Of a DNA stretch of 64,000 nucleotides, positions 56,046 to 64,000 are shown in pieces. Origin of the DNA: Achromobacter sp. Root83 (GTDB taxonomy: Bacteria > Pseudomonadota > Gammaproteobacteria > Burkholderiales > Burkholderiaceae_B); contig NZ_LMIU01000023.1 of assembly GCF_001428845.1 (NCBI RefSeq), forward strand, positions 186,001 through 250,000. Direction: 5' to 3'. The position numbers were made by a program, and so were the translations under genes. The notes under the pieces were generated by a model, which made no database searches, was not told the DNA's origin, and saw nothing but the letters and a program-made list of their open reading frames with translations. The first letter of the stretch is position 1. The number at the start of each line of letters is the position of its first letter.

Positions 56046-56834
56046 TCAATTTCCAAACATCAAGGCGGTGAGCAGGAAGTCCAGCCCAAGAACCGCCAGC
56101 GAGCCCACGACCACGGTGCGGGTGGTGGCGCGGGCAACGCCTTCGGGGGTGGGCTTGGCCTGCCAGCCTTCGTAGAGTGCCACCAGCGTCACCGTGACGC
56201 CGAATACCAGGCTCTTGATGACACCGTTGGCCACGTCTTTCCAGACGTCGACCCCATTTTGCATCTGCGACCAGAAGGCGCCGGCGTCCACGCCGATCAG
56301 GAGCACGCCCACGACCCAGCCGCCCAGAATGCCCACGGTGGAGAACACCGCCGCCAGGATGGGCATGGCCAGAATGCCGCCCCACAGGCGTGGCACGAGC
56401 ACACGGCGTATCGGGTCCACGGCCATGACTTCCATGGCCGAAAGCTGCTCGCCGGCCTTCATCAGGCCGATCTCGGCCGTGAGCGACGTGCCGGCGCGGC
56501 CCGCGAACAGCAGCGCCGTGACGACGGGCCCCAGTTCGCGCACCAGCGACAGGGCGACGAGCAGGCCCAGGGCCTCCTCGGAGCCGTAGCGGTTCAGGGT
56601 GTAATAGCCCTGCAGGCCCAGCACGAATCCCACGAACATGCCGGACACGGCGATGATCAGCAGGGAATAATTGCCGATGAAATGGACCTGCTGCGACACC
56701 AGCCGCGGCCGCGACAGCGCAATGCCGCTGCGCGCCAGCATGGCGCCGAAGAACCGGGTGAAGTAGCCGATCCCGGCGACGCGGGCGCGCACCCAGTGCC
56801 CCAGCGTGGCGACGGCGTTATTGGGTCCGCTCAT
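56046..56834 (-). CDS. mlaE: Permease MlaE
   Basis: A 262-residue MlaE-family permease with five helices and family stretches FIGNYSLLIIAVSGMFVGFV and GTSLTAEIGLMKAGEQLSAM. The ATG at 56834 overlaps the mlaF stop. Confidence 0.96.
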   Translation of the reverse strand: MSGPNNAVATLGHWVRARVAGIGYFTRFFGAMLARSGIALSRPRLVSQQVHFIGNYSLLIIAVSGMFVGFVLGLQGYYTLNRYGSEEALGLLVALSLVRELGPVVTALLFAGRAGTSLTAEIGLMKAGEQLSAMEVMAVDPIRRVLVPRLWGGILAMPILAAVFSTVGILGGWVVGVLLIGVDAGAFWSQMQNGVDVWKDVANGVIKSLVFGVTVTLVALYEGWQAKPTPEGVARATTRTVVVGSLAVLGLDFLLTALMFGN

Positions 56835-57667
56835 GCTTTGCGCCCCTTCTGTTCTGACAGCCATTTCTGGAAAGCGGGCGTTTCGGGATACTGGAACGCG
56901 ACCGGGCCGTCGGGTTCGCCCTTGAGGAATTGCTGCACATAGGGATCCTGCGAGGCCGACAGCGTGTCCGGCGTGCCAGAGGCGGCCAGCTTGCCCTGTC
57001 CCACCAGATAGACCTGGTCGGCAATCGCGAACGACTCGTGCACATCGTGCGTGATCAGCACCGACGCGCAGTGCAGGCGGTCGGCCAGGCTGCGGATCAG
57101 GCGGGCGGTGATGCCCAAGGAGATCGGGTCGAGCCCGGCGAAGGGTTCGTCGTACAGGATGAGTTCGGGTTCCAGCACCACGGCGCGGGCCAGCGCCACG
57201 CGGCGGGCCATGCCCCCGGAGATCTCGGCCACTTTCAGATGCGCGGCGGCGCGCAGGCCGACGGCGTCAAGCTTGTCCAGCACGCGTTCGGTGATTTCCG
57301 CTTCGCCAAGCGCGGTGTGTTCGCGCAGCGGGAAGGCCACGTTCTCGAATACGTTCAGGTCGGTGAAAAGCGCGCCCTGCTGGAACAGCACGCCCATGCG
57401 CTTGCGCAGGGACTGAAGCTCGGCGCGGGTGACGCGCGCCATGTCCTGGCCGAAAGCCAGCACGCGGCCATGCTTTGCGGTGAGCTGGCCGGTGGCCGCC
57501 CGCAACAGTGTGGTCTTGCCGGAGCCGGAGCCGCCCATGACGGCGACCACCTGGCCCGCCCGCACGTCCATGGAAATGTCGCGCAAGACGGTGAAATCAC
57601 CGTAGCCTAGCGCCACACCTTCCAGGCGCAGGGCGAATTCCGGGGTGCTGCTTGTTTGAGCGGACAT
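56831..57667 (-). CDS. mlaF: ATP-binding protein MlaF
   Basis: A 278-residue ABC ATPase with Walker A GGSGSGKT (45-52), signature ISGGMARR and Walker B ELILYDEPFAGLDP. It powers lipid movement through MlaE. First gene of mlaFEDAC; the 287-bp upstream gap to the next gene should hold the promoter, which I could not pinpoint. No mlaB is found in the operon. Confidence 0.95.
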   Translation of the reverse strand: MSAQTSSTPEFALRLEGVALGYGDFTVLRDISMDVRAGQVVAVMGGSGSGKTTLLRAATGQLTAKHGRVLAFGQDMARVTRAELQSLRKRMGVLFQQGALFTDLNVFENVAFPLREHTALGEAEITERVLDKLDAVGLRAAAHLKVAEISGGMARRVALARAVVLEPELILYDEPFAGLDPISLGITARLIRSLADRLHCASVLITHDVHESFAIADQVYLVGQGKLAASGTPDTLSASQDPYVQQFLKGEPDGPVAFQYPETPAFQKWLSEQKGRKA

Positions 57668-57954
57668 GGGCAACGAAAGGGGGTTTCGGCGGCGGAGCTT
57701 GCCCTGCTGTCCTGTCGGCACGCAGGACAGAGAACCTGACCGGCGCGGGCAAGACAGGCTGCGTCGGGAAGCGCCCTGTTACTCAGATGCCGGGGACGAA
57801 GACAGACCTCGGCCCCCAGCGGCGAGGCGCCATTGTAGCCCGACGCTTCGTAATCACAATCTGACAGGCCATGCGTGGAACAGTGTTTTCGGCATGGGGA
57901 ACAATCCCCGCCCCCGCGCGCTTGCCGCGCGGGGCAGCCCGTAGCGCCGGGCGC

Positions 57955-59016
57955 TCAGCGGCGCGCTTGGGCGGCCGCGGTTTCCCGCGCCAGGCGCTGG
58001 ACCAGTGCCGCCGTGGTTTCGCGGCGGGCCAGCGGGGCTCCTTGGCCTGCCCACAGGGACAGAACGTTGATGTTTCCGCTTTTGCCGCCCGCCGTGCGCA
58101 TGGGCCGGGTCAGGGCGTTTTGCTGCGGGTAGGGCAGGATGTCCGGCGCGATGGCGTCGGCATCGCGCATGAAGGCGTTGACGATGCCGCGGGCCGGCCG
58201 TCCGGAAAAGGCACGGGTGACCCGCGACTGCTCGGAGCGCGAGGCGGGCAGAACCGCCTTGTAGGCGTCGCTGATGCCCGATTCCTCGGTCGTCAGGAAG
58301 GCCGTCCCCATTTGCGCCACATCAGCGCCCAGGGCCAGCGCGGCGGCGATGCCGCGGCCGTCCATGATGCCGCCCGAGGCGATGACCGGCACCGATACGG
58401 CGTCGGCGATCTGTGGCACGAGCGCCATGGTGCCAATGAGCGACGCCTCGAAACCGTCCAGGAAGGTGCCGCGGTGGCCGCCGGCTTCGGCGCCCTGCGC
58501 CACGACGGCGTCCACGCCGTCCTGTTCGAGCGCCACGGCCTCCCGTACGGTGGTTGCCGTGCCCACGGTCAGGATGCCGAGTTCACGGCACCGCGCCAGG
58601 AAATCGGCCGGCACGCGGCCAAAGGTGTAGCTGAAGACTGCCGGCCGTACGCGCAGCACGGCTTCGAGCTGGCCGGGCAAGGGGTCGGCCTGGGGGCCGG
58701 GCGCGGCAGGCGCGGGGAGGCCCAACTGTTGGTGATATCGCGCCATCAGGGCCAGCATCCGGTCCGTATCGCCCTGCATGGGCTCGGCGGGCACCGAGGC
58801 AAACAGATTGATGGCGAACGGCAGCGCGGTGCGCGCACGGATCGCCACCGCCGCCTCCTCGATCTGTTCGGGGGTCATATAGGCCGCCCCGAGCGATCCC
58901 AGGATGCCCGCCTTCGACGCCTCGGACACCAGTTCCACCGTGGTGGCGCCGCCGGCCATGGGCGCCTGGATAATGGGGTGGTTCAGCTTGAGCAAGTCAG
59001 TCAGACGGGAAACCAT
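57955..59016 (-). CDS. Nitronate monooxygenase (2-nitropropane dioxygenase family)
   Basis: A 353-residue FMN TIM-barrel enzyme with N-terminal HPIIQAPMAGGATT and catalytic His181 in AQGAEAGGHRGTF, followed by the phosphate-binding VIASGGIMDGRGIAAALALG. The family oxidises nitronates such as propionate 3-nitronate. It is the last of three genes with a Bug receptor and an MFS transporter. Confidence 0.92.
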   Translation of the reverse strand: MVSRLTDLLKLNHPIIQAPMAGGATTVELVSEASKAGILGSLGAAYMTPEQIEEAAVAIRARTALPFAINLFASVPAEPMQGDTDRMLALMARYHQQLGLPAPAAPGPQADPLPGQLEAVLRVRPAVFSYTFGRVPADFLARCRELGILTVGTATTVREAVALEQDGVDAVVAQGAEAGGHRGTFLDGFEASLIGTMALVPQIADAVSVPVIASGGIMDGRGIAAALALGADVAQMGTAFLTTEESGISDAYKAVLPASRSEQSRVTRAFSGRPARGIVNAFMRDADAIAPDILPYPQQNALTRPMRTAGGKSGNINVLSLWAGQGAPLARRETTAALVQRLARETAAAQARR

Positions 59017-59034
59017 GGGAAGACTCCTGAGGGG

Positions 59035-60012
59035 TTATTGAAGCTGGATGTTTCCAGCCTTGATGACGTGGGCCCACTTTTCGCTTTCGCTCTTGATGAA
59101 GGCCGCGAATTCTTCGGGAGTGCCGCCGCCGGCCTGGCTGCCGGTGTCGGCGATGGCCTTTTGCACATCCGGTTCCTTCAGGATGCGGTTGAACTCGGCG
59201 TTGAGCTTGGCGATGATCGGGGCGGGCGTGCCGGCGGGCGCGACGATGCCTTGCCAGTTGTAGGACTCGAAACCCGGCAGGCCGGATTCGGCCATCGTGG
59301 GCACGTCGGGCAGGACGGCCAGGCGCTTGGCGGACGTGACAGCGATGGGGTGGATCTTGGCGCCCTGGATGGCCGGCAGCGCGGAATAGCCCATCTCGAA
59401 CATCATCGAGATATGGCCGCCCATCAGGTCGGTCGCCGCCAGGCTGCCGCCCTTGTAGGGAACGTGGACGATGTCGATCTTGGCCTGTTCGCGGAACATT
59501 TCGCCCGACAGGTGGTGCGCGCCGCCGACGCCGGACGAGCCGAACGACAGCTTGCCCGGCTGCTTTTTGGCCAGCGCGATCAGGTCCGCCAGCGTCTTGA
59601 CCGGCAGTTCGTTGTTCACGCTCAGGACCAGCGGGCTGTTCTCGATCAGGATGACCGGCGCCAGATCCTTCTGCGGGTTGTAAGGCATGTCCTTCATCAG
59701 CGACGGGTTGACCGCCATCGGCGCGAGGTTGCCGGTCCCGATGGTGTAGCCGTCCGGGGCCGCCTTGGCGATCAGGTTGGTGCCCACCACGCCGCCCGCG
59801 CCCGCCTTGTTTTCGACGACGATGGGCTGGCCCAGCGACTCGCCCAGCTTGCGGGCCAGAAGGCGCACGCGGGTGTCGGCAAAGCCGCCCGGCGCATACG
59901 GCACGATGATGGTGACGGGCTTCGTGGGCCAGTCGCTGGTCTGAGCCTGGGCGGCGCCGCTGAAGGCGGCAACGGCAGCCAGGGCGGCGATTAGGGGGCG
60001 CAACGGTTGCAT
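59035..60012 (-). CDS. Bug-family (TctC) periplasmic receptor
   Basis: A 325-residue tripartite-tricarboxylate-transporter-type receptor with a signal peptide ending GAAQAQTS and family motifs VTIIVPYAPGGFADTRVRLL, VENKAGAGGVVGT and APDGYTIGTG. Bordetellae and relatives encode dozens of such orphan receptors. The ligand is unknown; TctA/TctB permeases are not adjacent. It lies between an MFS gene and the nitronate monooxygenase gene. Confidence 0.93.
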   Translation of the reverse strand: MQPLRPLIAALAAVAAFSGAAQAQTSDWPTKPVTIIVPYAPGGFADTRVRLLARKLGESLGQPIVVENKAGAGGVVGTNLIAKAAPDGYTIGTGNLAPMAVNPSLMKDMPYNPQKDLAPVILIENSPLVLSVNNELPVKTLADLIALAKKQPGKLSFGSSGVGGAHHLSGEMFREQAKIDIVHVPYKGGSLAATDLMGGHISMMFEMGYSALPAIQGAKIHPIAVTSAKRLAVLPDVPTMAESGLPGFESYNWQGIVAPAGTPAPIIAKLNAEFNRILKEPDVQKAIADTGSQAGGGTPEEFAAFIKSESEKWAHVIKAGNIQLQ

Positions 60013-60049
60013 GCTGGGGACTCCTCTACCTGCTTTGTGATTTCTAATG

Positions 60050-61267
60050 TCAACGACCTCGGGGGTCGCTCGCATTATGCCCAGCGCCGTCGCGATCTGT
60101 CGTGACTTTTCCCAGGCGCCACGCGGACAGCGCCAGCAGCGCCGCGCTGGCCGCCAGCACGTCGGGCAGGCCCGCGCCCCAGTGGGCCGCCAGGGACGCC
60201 AACAGGGGCCCCAGGATCTGTCCGGCCGCGAAGGCGGCGGTCATGACGGCGGCCGCGCGCGGCGCCGCCGCCCCCGCCAGCCGCCGCGCGGTCAGCATGC
60301 CGGCCTGGGTGATCACCATGAAAGTGCCGCCCACCAGCAGCGCGGCAAGGATCACGCCTGCGATGTGATGCCACCCGGCCACGGTCAGCATGCCGGCCGC
60401 CATCAGCACCTGGGCGCCTCGCCAGACCTGGCGGTCGTCGCGGCCGCGCGCCAGACGGGGGACCAGCAGGCAGGACAGGGCGGCGGCCAGCCCGAACAGC
60501 GGCCACGCCCAGCCGAAGATCGCTGGATCGGGAAAGATCTCTTTGGCCATCGCGGGCAGGAAGGTGGCGGGAATGATGTAACCCACGCCGAATACGCCGT
60601 AATGCAGGGCCAGGCCGCCTATCCCGCGGGGCAGCTTCGCAGCGGGCGCGGCGGCCGACGGCAGACGGGCGGGGGGCGCCTGCCGGCTCAGGCCCGGCCA
60701 GGCCGCCAGGGACAACGCAAGCGCCAGCGCACCCAGCGCAAGCCAGGTCCGGTCCGCGCCGATGTTCCAGGCCATCAGCGCCAGGCAGGCCAGGCCCGTC
60801 AGCGCGATGCCGGCGCCCACGCCGGCATAGGTCATGGCGGATGCCGCCGCCTCGCGGGGATCGCCCGCGGGCACGGGCCGCCATGCCGCGACACAGATGA
60901 ACGCGCTGGCGCTGGCGTAGCCGGCGGCCAGCCGCAGCAGGCTCCAGCCCGCCACGCTGTCGAGCAGCGGCATGGCCAGGGTCAGCGCCGCCACCGCCGC
61001 CAGACTTGCCGCCAGCGCGCCGCGCAGGCGGCGGATCGGCCAGACGATGGCGGCCAGCGCACCCAGCAGATACCCCGCGTAATTCGCCGACGCCAGCCAG
61101 CCGCCCTGGGCGAGGGACAGGCCGGATTCTTCGGCCATCAGCGGCCACACGGGCGTGAAGGCGAAACGGCCTATTCCCATGGCGGCGGCCAGGGCCAGAG
61201 CGGCCGGCCAAGCCATGCGCGCGGCGCCGGGCCGGGTGGAAGACAGAGGGTAAGCAGGCGTTGACAT
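60050..61267 (-). CDS. MFS transporter, YbfB/YjiJ family
   Basis: A 405-residue, 12-helix major-facilitator transporter. The N-terminal GIGRFAFTPVWPLM and the SANYAGYLLGAL segment are typical of the YbfB/YjiJ family. It is divergent from a LysR gene across 64 bp and leads an operon with the Bug receptor and nitronate monooxygenase. The substrate is unknown. Confidence 0.9.
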   Translation of the reverse strand: MSTPAYPLSSTRPGAARMAWPAALALAAAMGIGRFAFTPVWPLMAEESGLSLAQGGWLASANYAGYLLGALAAIVWPIRRLRGALAASLAAVAALTLAMPLLDSVAGWSLLRLAAGYASASAFICVAAWRPVPAGDPREAAASAMTYAGVGAGIALTGLACLALMAWNIGADRTWLALGALALALSLAAWPGLSRQAPPARLPSAAAPAAKLPRGIGGLALHYGVFGVGYIIPATFLPAMAKEIFPDPAIFGWAWPLFGLAAALSCLLVPRLARGRDDRQVWRGAQVLMAAGMLTVAGWHHIAGVILAALLVGGTFMVITQAGMLTARRLAGAAAPRAAAVMTAAFAAGQILGPLLASLAAHWGAGLPDVLAASAALLALSAWRLGKVTTDRDGAGHNASDPRGR

Positions 61268-61296
61268 GCTTCCACTCTACGGCTGTACTAATATCT

Positions 61297-61314
61297 TTAA
61301 TAGTGAATTATTAA
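61297..61314. promoter_or_regulatory. Candidate LysR operator
   Basis: TTAATA and TATTAA form a perfect inverted repeat with a 6-bp spacer in the short AT-rich gap between the divergent MFS and LysR genes. Confidence 0.6.
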
Positions 61315-61331
61315 GAACGCGAGTTCCCAAA

Positions 61332-62204
61332 ATGAGAAACTTGGATCTCGATGCGCTACAGATGTTCAAAGCGGTGGCCGACCAGGGCGGCGTGGCGCGC
61401 GCGGCCGCGCACCTGAACCGGGTGCAGTCCAATGTGTCGACGCGCCTCAAGCAACTGGAAGCGTCGCTGGGCGCTCCGCTTTTCCGGCGCCAGAACCGGC
61501 GCCTGGTGCTGTCGGACCAGGGGCGGGTGCTGCTTTCCTATGCGGACCGCCTGCTGCGCCTGTCCGACGAGGCGCAGGCCGCCGTGCGCGAGGGCGCGCT
61601 GCAGGGCGTGCTGCGCATCGGCACGATGGAAAGCACGGCGGCGGCGCGGCTGCCTCCCATTCTTGCTGCCTATCACGCCGCCTGGCCGCAGGTGCGCATC
61701 GAACTGGTCACGGGCACGTCGGGCGCGTTGGCGGCCAAGGTGCGCAACTACGAGATCGAAGCAGCATTCGTGGCGCAGCCATTCCACGCCGAAGGGCTGG
61801 CGGCGGTGGATGCGTTCCAGGAGGAGCTGGCGTTGATCTCGCCGGTGGCCTGGGAACCGGTGGAAAACGCCAAAGCGCTGGCTGACCGCACTGTCATCGC
61901 GTTCGCGGCGGGGTGCTCATACCGGCGCATCCTGGAATCGTGGCTGAACCAGGAAGGCGTGGCGCCCGCCAAGGTGATGGAGTTTGCGTCGTATCACGCC
62001 ATCGTGGCGTGCGTCGCGGCCGGCTCGGGCGTGGCGGTGGTACCGCGCTCCGTGCTGGCGGTGCTGGGGGCCGAGCAATCGGTCCGGGTGAGTCCCCTGT
62101 CCGGCGCCCACGGCCGCGCGCTGACCCAGCTGATCTGGCGGGCCGATGACGACACGGCCGCGCTGCAGGCCTTGCGCCGCCAGTTGGAAATGGCCCGGGG
62201 CTGA
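61332..62204 (+). CDS. LysR-family transcriptional regulator
   Basis: A 290-residue LysR regulator with winged HTH (VADQGGVARAAAHLNRVQSN, then STRLKQLEASLGAPLF) and a substrate-binding domain (LRIGTMESTAAARLPPILA). The ATG at 61332 gives the usual N-terminus MRNLDLDALQMF. It probably regulates the divergent MFS/Bug/nitronate genes. Confidence 0.93.
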   Translation: MRNLDLDALQMFKAVADQGGVARAAAHLNRVQSNVSTRLKQLEASLGAPLFRRQNRRLVLSDQGRVLLSYADRLLRLSDEAQAAVREGALQGVLRIGTMESTAAARLPPILAAYHAAWPQVRIELVTGTSGALAAKVRNYEIEAAFVAQPFHAEGLAAVDAFQEELALISPVAWEPVENAKALADRTVIAFAAGCSYRRILESWLNQEGVAPAKVMEFASYHAIVACVAAGSGVAVVPRSVLAVLGAEQSVRVSPLSGAHGRALTQLIWRADDDTAALQALRRQLEMARG

Positions 62205-62235
62205 CGTCCGCGCGGATCGCGCGGACGTCAGCCCC
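62197..62235. terminator. Long hairpin spanning the LysR stop codon
   Basis: Perfect 17-bp arms (GGGGCTGACGTCCGCGC and complement) around GGATC. The LysR stop codon TGA lies inside the left arm. No strong T-run on either strand, so it may be a transcription barrier or message-end stabiliser between convergent LysR and ompW. Confidence 0.6.
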
Positions 62236-62249
62236 GGTTTGGACGATGC

Positions 62250-62891
62250 TTAGAAGCGGTAGCCGACGCCTACCGTGGCCACCCACGGGTCGACGCGGGC
62301 GGTTCCGACGCGCTGGCCGTCCAGGGTCACCTTGGACTTGATGTCGATGTAGCGGATGTCGGCGTTCATGAACCAGCGTTCATTGATCTTGATGTCCGCG
62401 CCCAATTGCGCGGCGACGCCCCAGGAATCGCCCAGCTTCAGGTCCGAACCCTTCAGCGCGCCTTCGGCCTGGGTGTCGAAGAAGTGGGTGTAGTTAATGC
62501 CCACGCCGATGTACGGCTGGATCATGCTGTCGGGCAGGATGTGCCATTGCAGGCTCAGCGTGGGAGGCAATTGCTTGCTGGAGCCGATCTTGCCCAGGCC
62601 GCCGCTGCCGCTGACATCGTGCTGGAAGGGCCAGGCGCCCAGGAGTTCGATACCGATGTTGCGCGTGGCCATGTAGGCCAGCGTGAAGCTGGGACGCACG
62701 TTGTTGTTCACGTCCAATTTGACGGAGCCATCAAGCACGGAGCCATTGTTCGACGAGGGGCGGACTTGCGTCACGCCGACCCGGAACAAGACGTCGCCCG
62801 CCTCGTGGGCATGAGCGGGGGCGGCGAATGCGCCGGCGGCAATCAGGCCGGCGATGGCGGTGGCGCGGATACGCCCGTTCAGCGAAAACAT
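62250..62891 (-). CDS. ompW: Outer-membrane protein OmpW
   Basis: OmpW forms a small eight-stranded barrel for hydrophobic compounds. The 213-residue precursor has a Sec signal peptide (cleaved near APAHAHEA), the family stretches LFRVGVTQVRPS and NIGIELLGAWPF, and an aromatic C-terminus VGVGYRF. An Anr/FNR-like site lies upstream, agreeing with oxygen control known for ompW in other bacteria. Confidence 0.95.
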   Translation of the reverse strand: MFSLNGRIRATAIAGLIAAGAFAAPAHAHEAGDVLFRVGVTQVRPSSNNGSVLDGSVKLDVNNNVRPSFTLAYMATRNIGIELLGAWPFQHDVSGSGGLGKIGSSKQLPPTLSLQWHILPDSMIQPYIGVGINYTHFFDTQAEGALKGSDLKLGDSWGVAAQLGADIKINERWFMNADIRYIDIKSKVTLDGQRVGTARVDPWVATVGVGYRF

Positions 62892-62953
62892 TTTCTTCTC
62901 CGATCTTTCCGTGGGGTGAGCACACAGGTTCTCAGACCCGCTCCGCCGTCCGA

Positions 62954-62967
62954 TTGATATGTGTCAA
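62954..62967. promoter_or_regulatory. Anr/FNR-like site upstream of ompW
   Basis: TTGATATGTGTCAA matches the consensus TTGAT-N4-ATCAA with one mismatch, centred 69-70 bp before the ompW ATG. Confidence 0.65.
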
Positions 62968-63033
62968 ATCGTGAAAAGACCGCATTGAAAAAGTGGTTAT
63001 GCCGCAACACGCCTGGCGCGCGGTTCCCCAAAT

Positions 63034-63066
63034 AAAAACGCCGCCGGCGCGGGGCGCTCGGCGGCG
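63034..63066 (-). terminator. Terminator after gltD
   Basis: CGCCGCCG pairs with CGGCGGCG around an 11-12 nt GC-rich loop, followed by TTTTT on the minus strand, 20 bp past the gltD stop. Confidence 0.8.
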
Positions 63067-63085
63067 ATGCGGCAGCGGGCTGGCC

Positions 63086-64000
63086 TCAGCGCGGCAGTTC
63101 GCTGCTGCCCATCAGGTAGGCGTCGACCGAGCGCGCGCACTGGCGGCCTTCGCGGATGGCCCAGACCACCAGGGACTGGCCGCGGCGCATGTCGCCCGCG
63201 GTGAAGACCTTGTCCACATTGGTGCGGTAGTCGTCGGTGTTGGCGCGCACGTTGCCGCGCGCGTCGCGGTCCACGCCAAAAGCGTCCAGCACGGTCTGCA
63301 CGGGCGACACGAAGCCCATGGCCAGCAGCACCAGGTCCGCCTTGATCTCGAATTCCGAGCCTTCGACCTCGCGCATCTTCATCTGGCCGGTGGCGTCGTC
63401 CTTGAACCATTCGACGCGCGCGCCAATCAGCTTTTCAACCTTGCCGTTGCTGCCCTTGAGCAGCTTGGTGGTCACGGACCAGTCGCGGTCGCAGCCTTCT
63501 TCGTGCGAGGACGAGGAACGCATCTTCAGCGGCCAGTATGGCCACGTCATGGCCTTGTTCTCGGACTCGGGCGGCTGGGGCATCAGTTCGAACTGCGTGA
63601 CCGAGGCCGCGCCGTGGCGGTTGCTGGTGCCCACGCAGTCGGACCCCGTGTCGCCGCCGCCGATCACCACGACATGTTTGCCCTTGGCAAGCGTCTGGTC
63701 GGTCAGGCGGTCGCCTGCCACGGCCTTGTTCTGCTGGCGCAGGAAGTCCATGGCGTAGTACACGCCCGAGAGTTCGCGGCCCGGGACCGGCAGGTCGCGC
63801 GGCGTTTCCGAACCGCCGCTCATGACCACGGCGTCGAATTCGGCCATCAGCGATTGCGGCGTACGCACCGTCAGGCCATCGGCCACGGGATCCTTCGGAT
63901 TGCCGATGTAGGTAGACGGCGCGAACTCCACGCCTTCGGCCTCCATCTGCGAGATGCGGCGGTCGATCTGGTGCTTTTCCAGCTTGAAATCGGGAATGCC
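63086..64000 (-). CDS. gltD: Glutamate synthase small subunit, N-terminus outside the window
   Basis: GltD supplies electrons from NADPH to the large subunit GltB for glutamate formation. The frame is open to base 64000, giving the last 304 residues. Visible parts are the second dinucleotide motif [22 protein letters not shown] and the FAD-contacting C-terminal [19 protein letters not shown]. The N-terminal ferredoxin-like iron-sulfur domain and gltB should lie to the right. AsmA-like or other NAD(P)H oxidoreductase fusions are unlikely given this close match. Confidence 0.95.
   Translation of the reverse strand, partial: GIPDFKLEKHQIDRRISQMEAEGVEFAPSTYIGNPKDPVADGLTVRTPQSLMAEFDAVVMSGGSETPRDLPVPGRELSGVYYAMDFLRQQNKAVAGDRLTDQTLAKGKHVVVIGGGDTGSDCVGTSNRHGAASVTQFELMPQPPESENKAMTWPYWPLKMRSSSSHEEGCDRDWSVTTKLLKGSNGKVEKLIGARVEWFKDDATGQMKMREVEGSEFEIKADLVLLAMGFVSPVQTVLDAFGVDRDARGNVRANTDDYRTNVDKVFTAGDMRRGQSLVVWAIREGRQCARSVDAYLMGSSELPR

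Noticed and set aside
61266-61331. Extended LysR start overlapping the divergent MFS start
   Set aside because: The upstream codons cover the AT-rich operator/promoter region; the family N-terminus begins at 61332.

Overview
The window is about 66% GC and reads as chromosomal sequence from a beta-proteobacterium of the Alcaligenaceae, most like Achromobacter or Bordetella. Pointers are the block petABC-sspAB, tatABC joined to a full his operon with a short-form HisG, the mla lipid-transport operon, a Bug-type (TctC) receptor, and the paired DUF2868/DUF3482 membrane GTPase genes. Genus is inferred from gene content and order, not from an alignment. Both edges cut genes: the 3' part of rpoN at the left and the C-terminal part of gltD at the right.

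Layout. 1-11 kb: rpoN end, iron genes (bfd, bfr) with Fur-like sites, a LysR/EamA divergent pair, prfC, a LysE exporter, rhlE and a DUF945 protein. 11-18 kb: a minus-strand peptide-uptake operon (binding protein, two permeases, a fused double ATPase, an amidohydrolase). 18-25 kb: DUF2868/DUF3482 pair, AraC/EamA pair, a class V aminotransferase, a RidA protein and tRNA-Asn. 25-32 kb: one 2226-residue autotransporter with kilobase-scale internal duplications. 32-34 kb: a GntP-type permease, then a lower-GC patch between a tRNA 3'-end remnant and tRNA-Thr. 34-41 kb: sspB, sspA, petC, petB, petA, mscL, a Nif3-family gene and a DegS-like protease. 41-58 kb: a long minus-strand run from mlaF to tatC, containing mla, an ABC-2 exporter, bolA, murA, the his genes, a HIT gene and tat, plus a small HTH regulator. 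58-64 kb: nitronate monooxygenase, Bug receptor and MFS exporter with a divergent LysR gene, ompW with an Anr/FNR-like site, and gltD.

Most unusual observation: two operon junctions (dppB/dppC and murA/hisG) each hold a small open frame that begins on the ATGA of the upstream stop and ends on the ATGA of the downstream start. Both encode the core SPHAAPSACCPPRGR; the dpp copy has two in-frame 78-bp units, the his copy one. A diverged copy in the opposite orientation seems to form the extra N-terminus of HisC at the hisD/hisC junction. This looks like a mobile or duplicating junction cassette that keeps translational coupling intact and may make Cys-Cys-Pro-Pro micropeptides. Other points of interest are two predicted leaderless genes (bfd and the HTH regulator, whose start lies in a perfect 12-bp inverted repeat), a terminator 28 nt before sspA, the tRNA-flanked patch, and an mla locus without mlaB.
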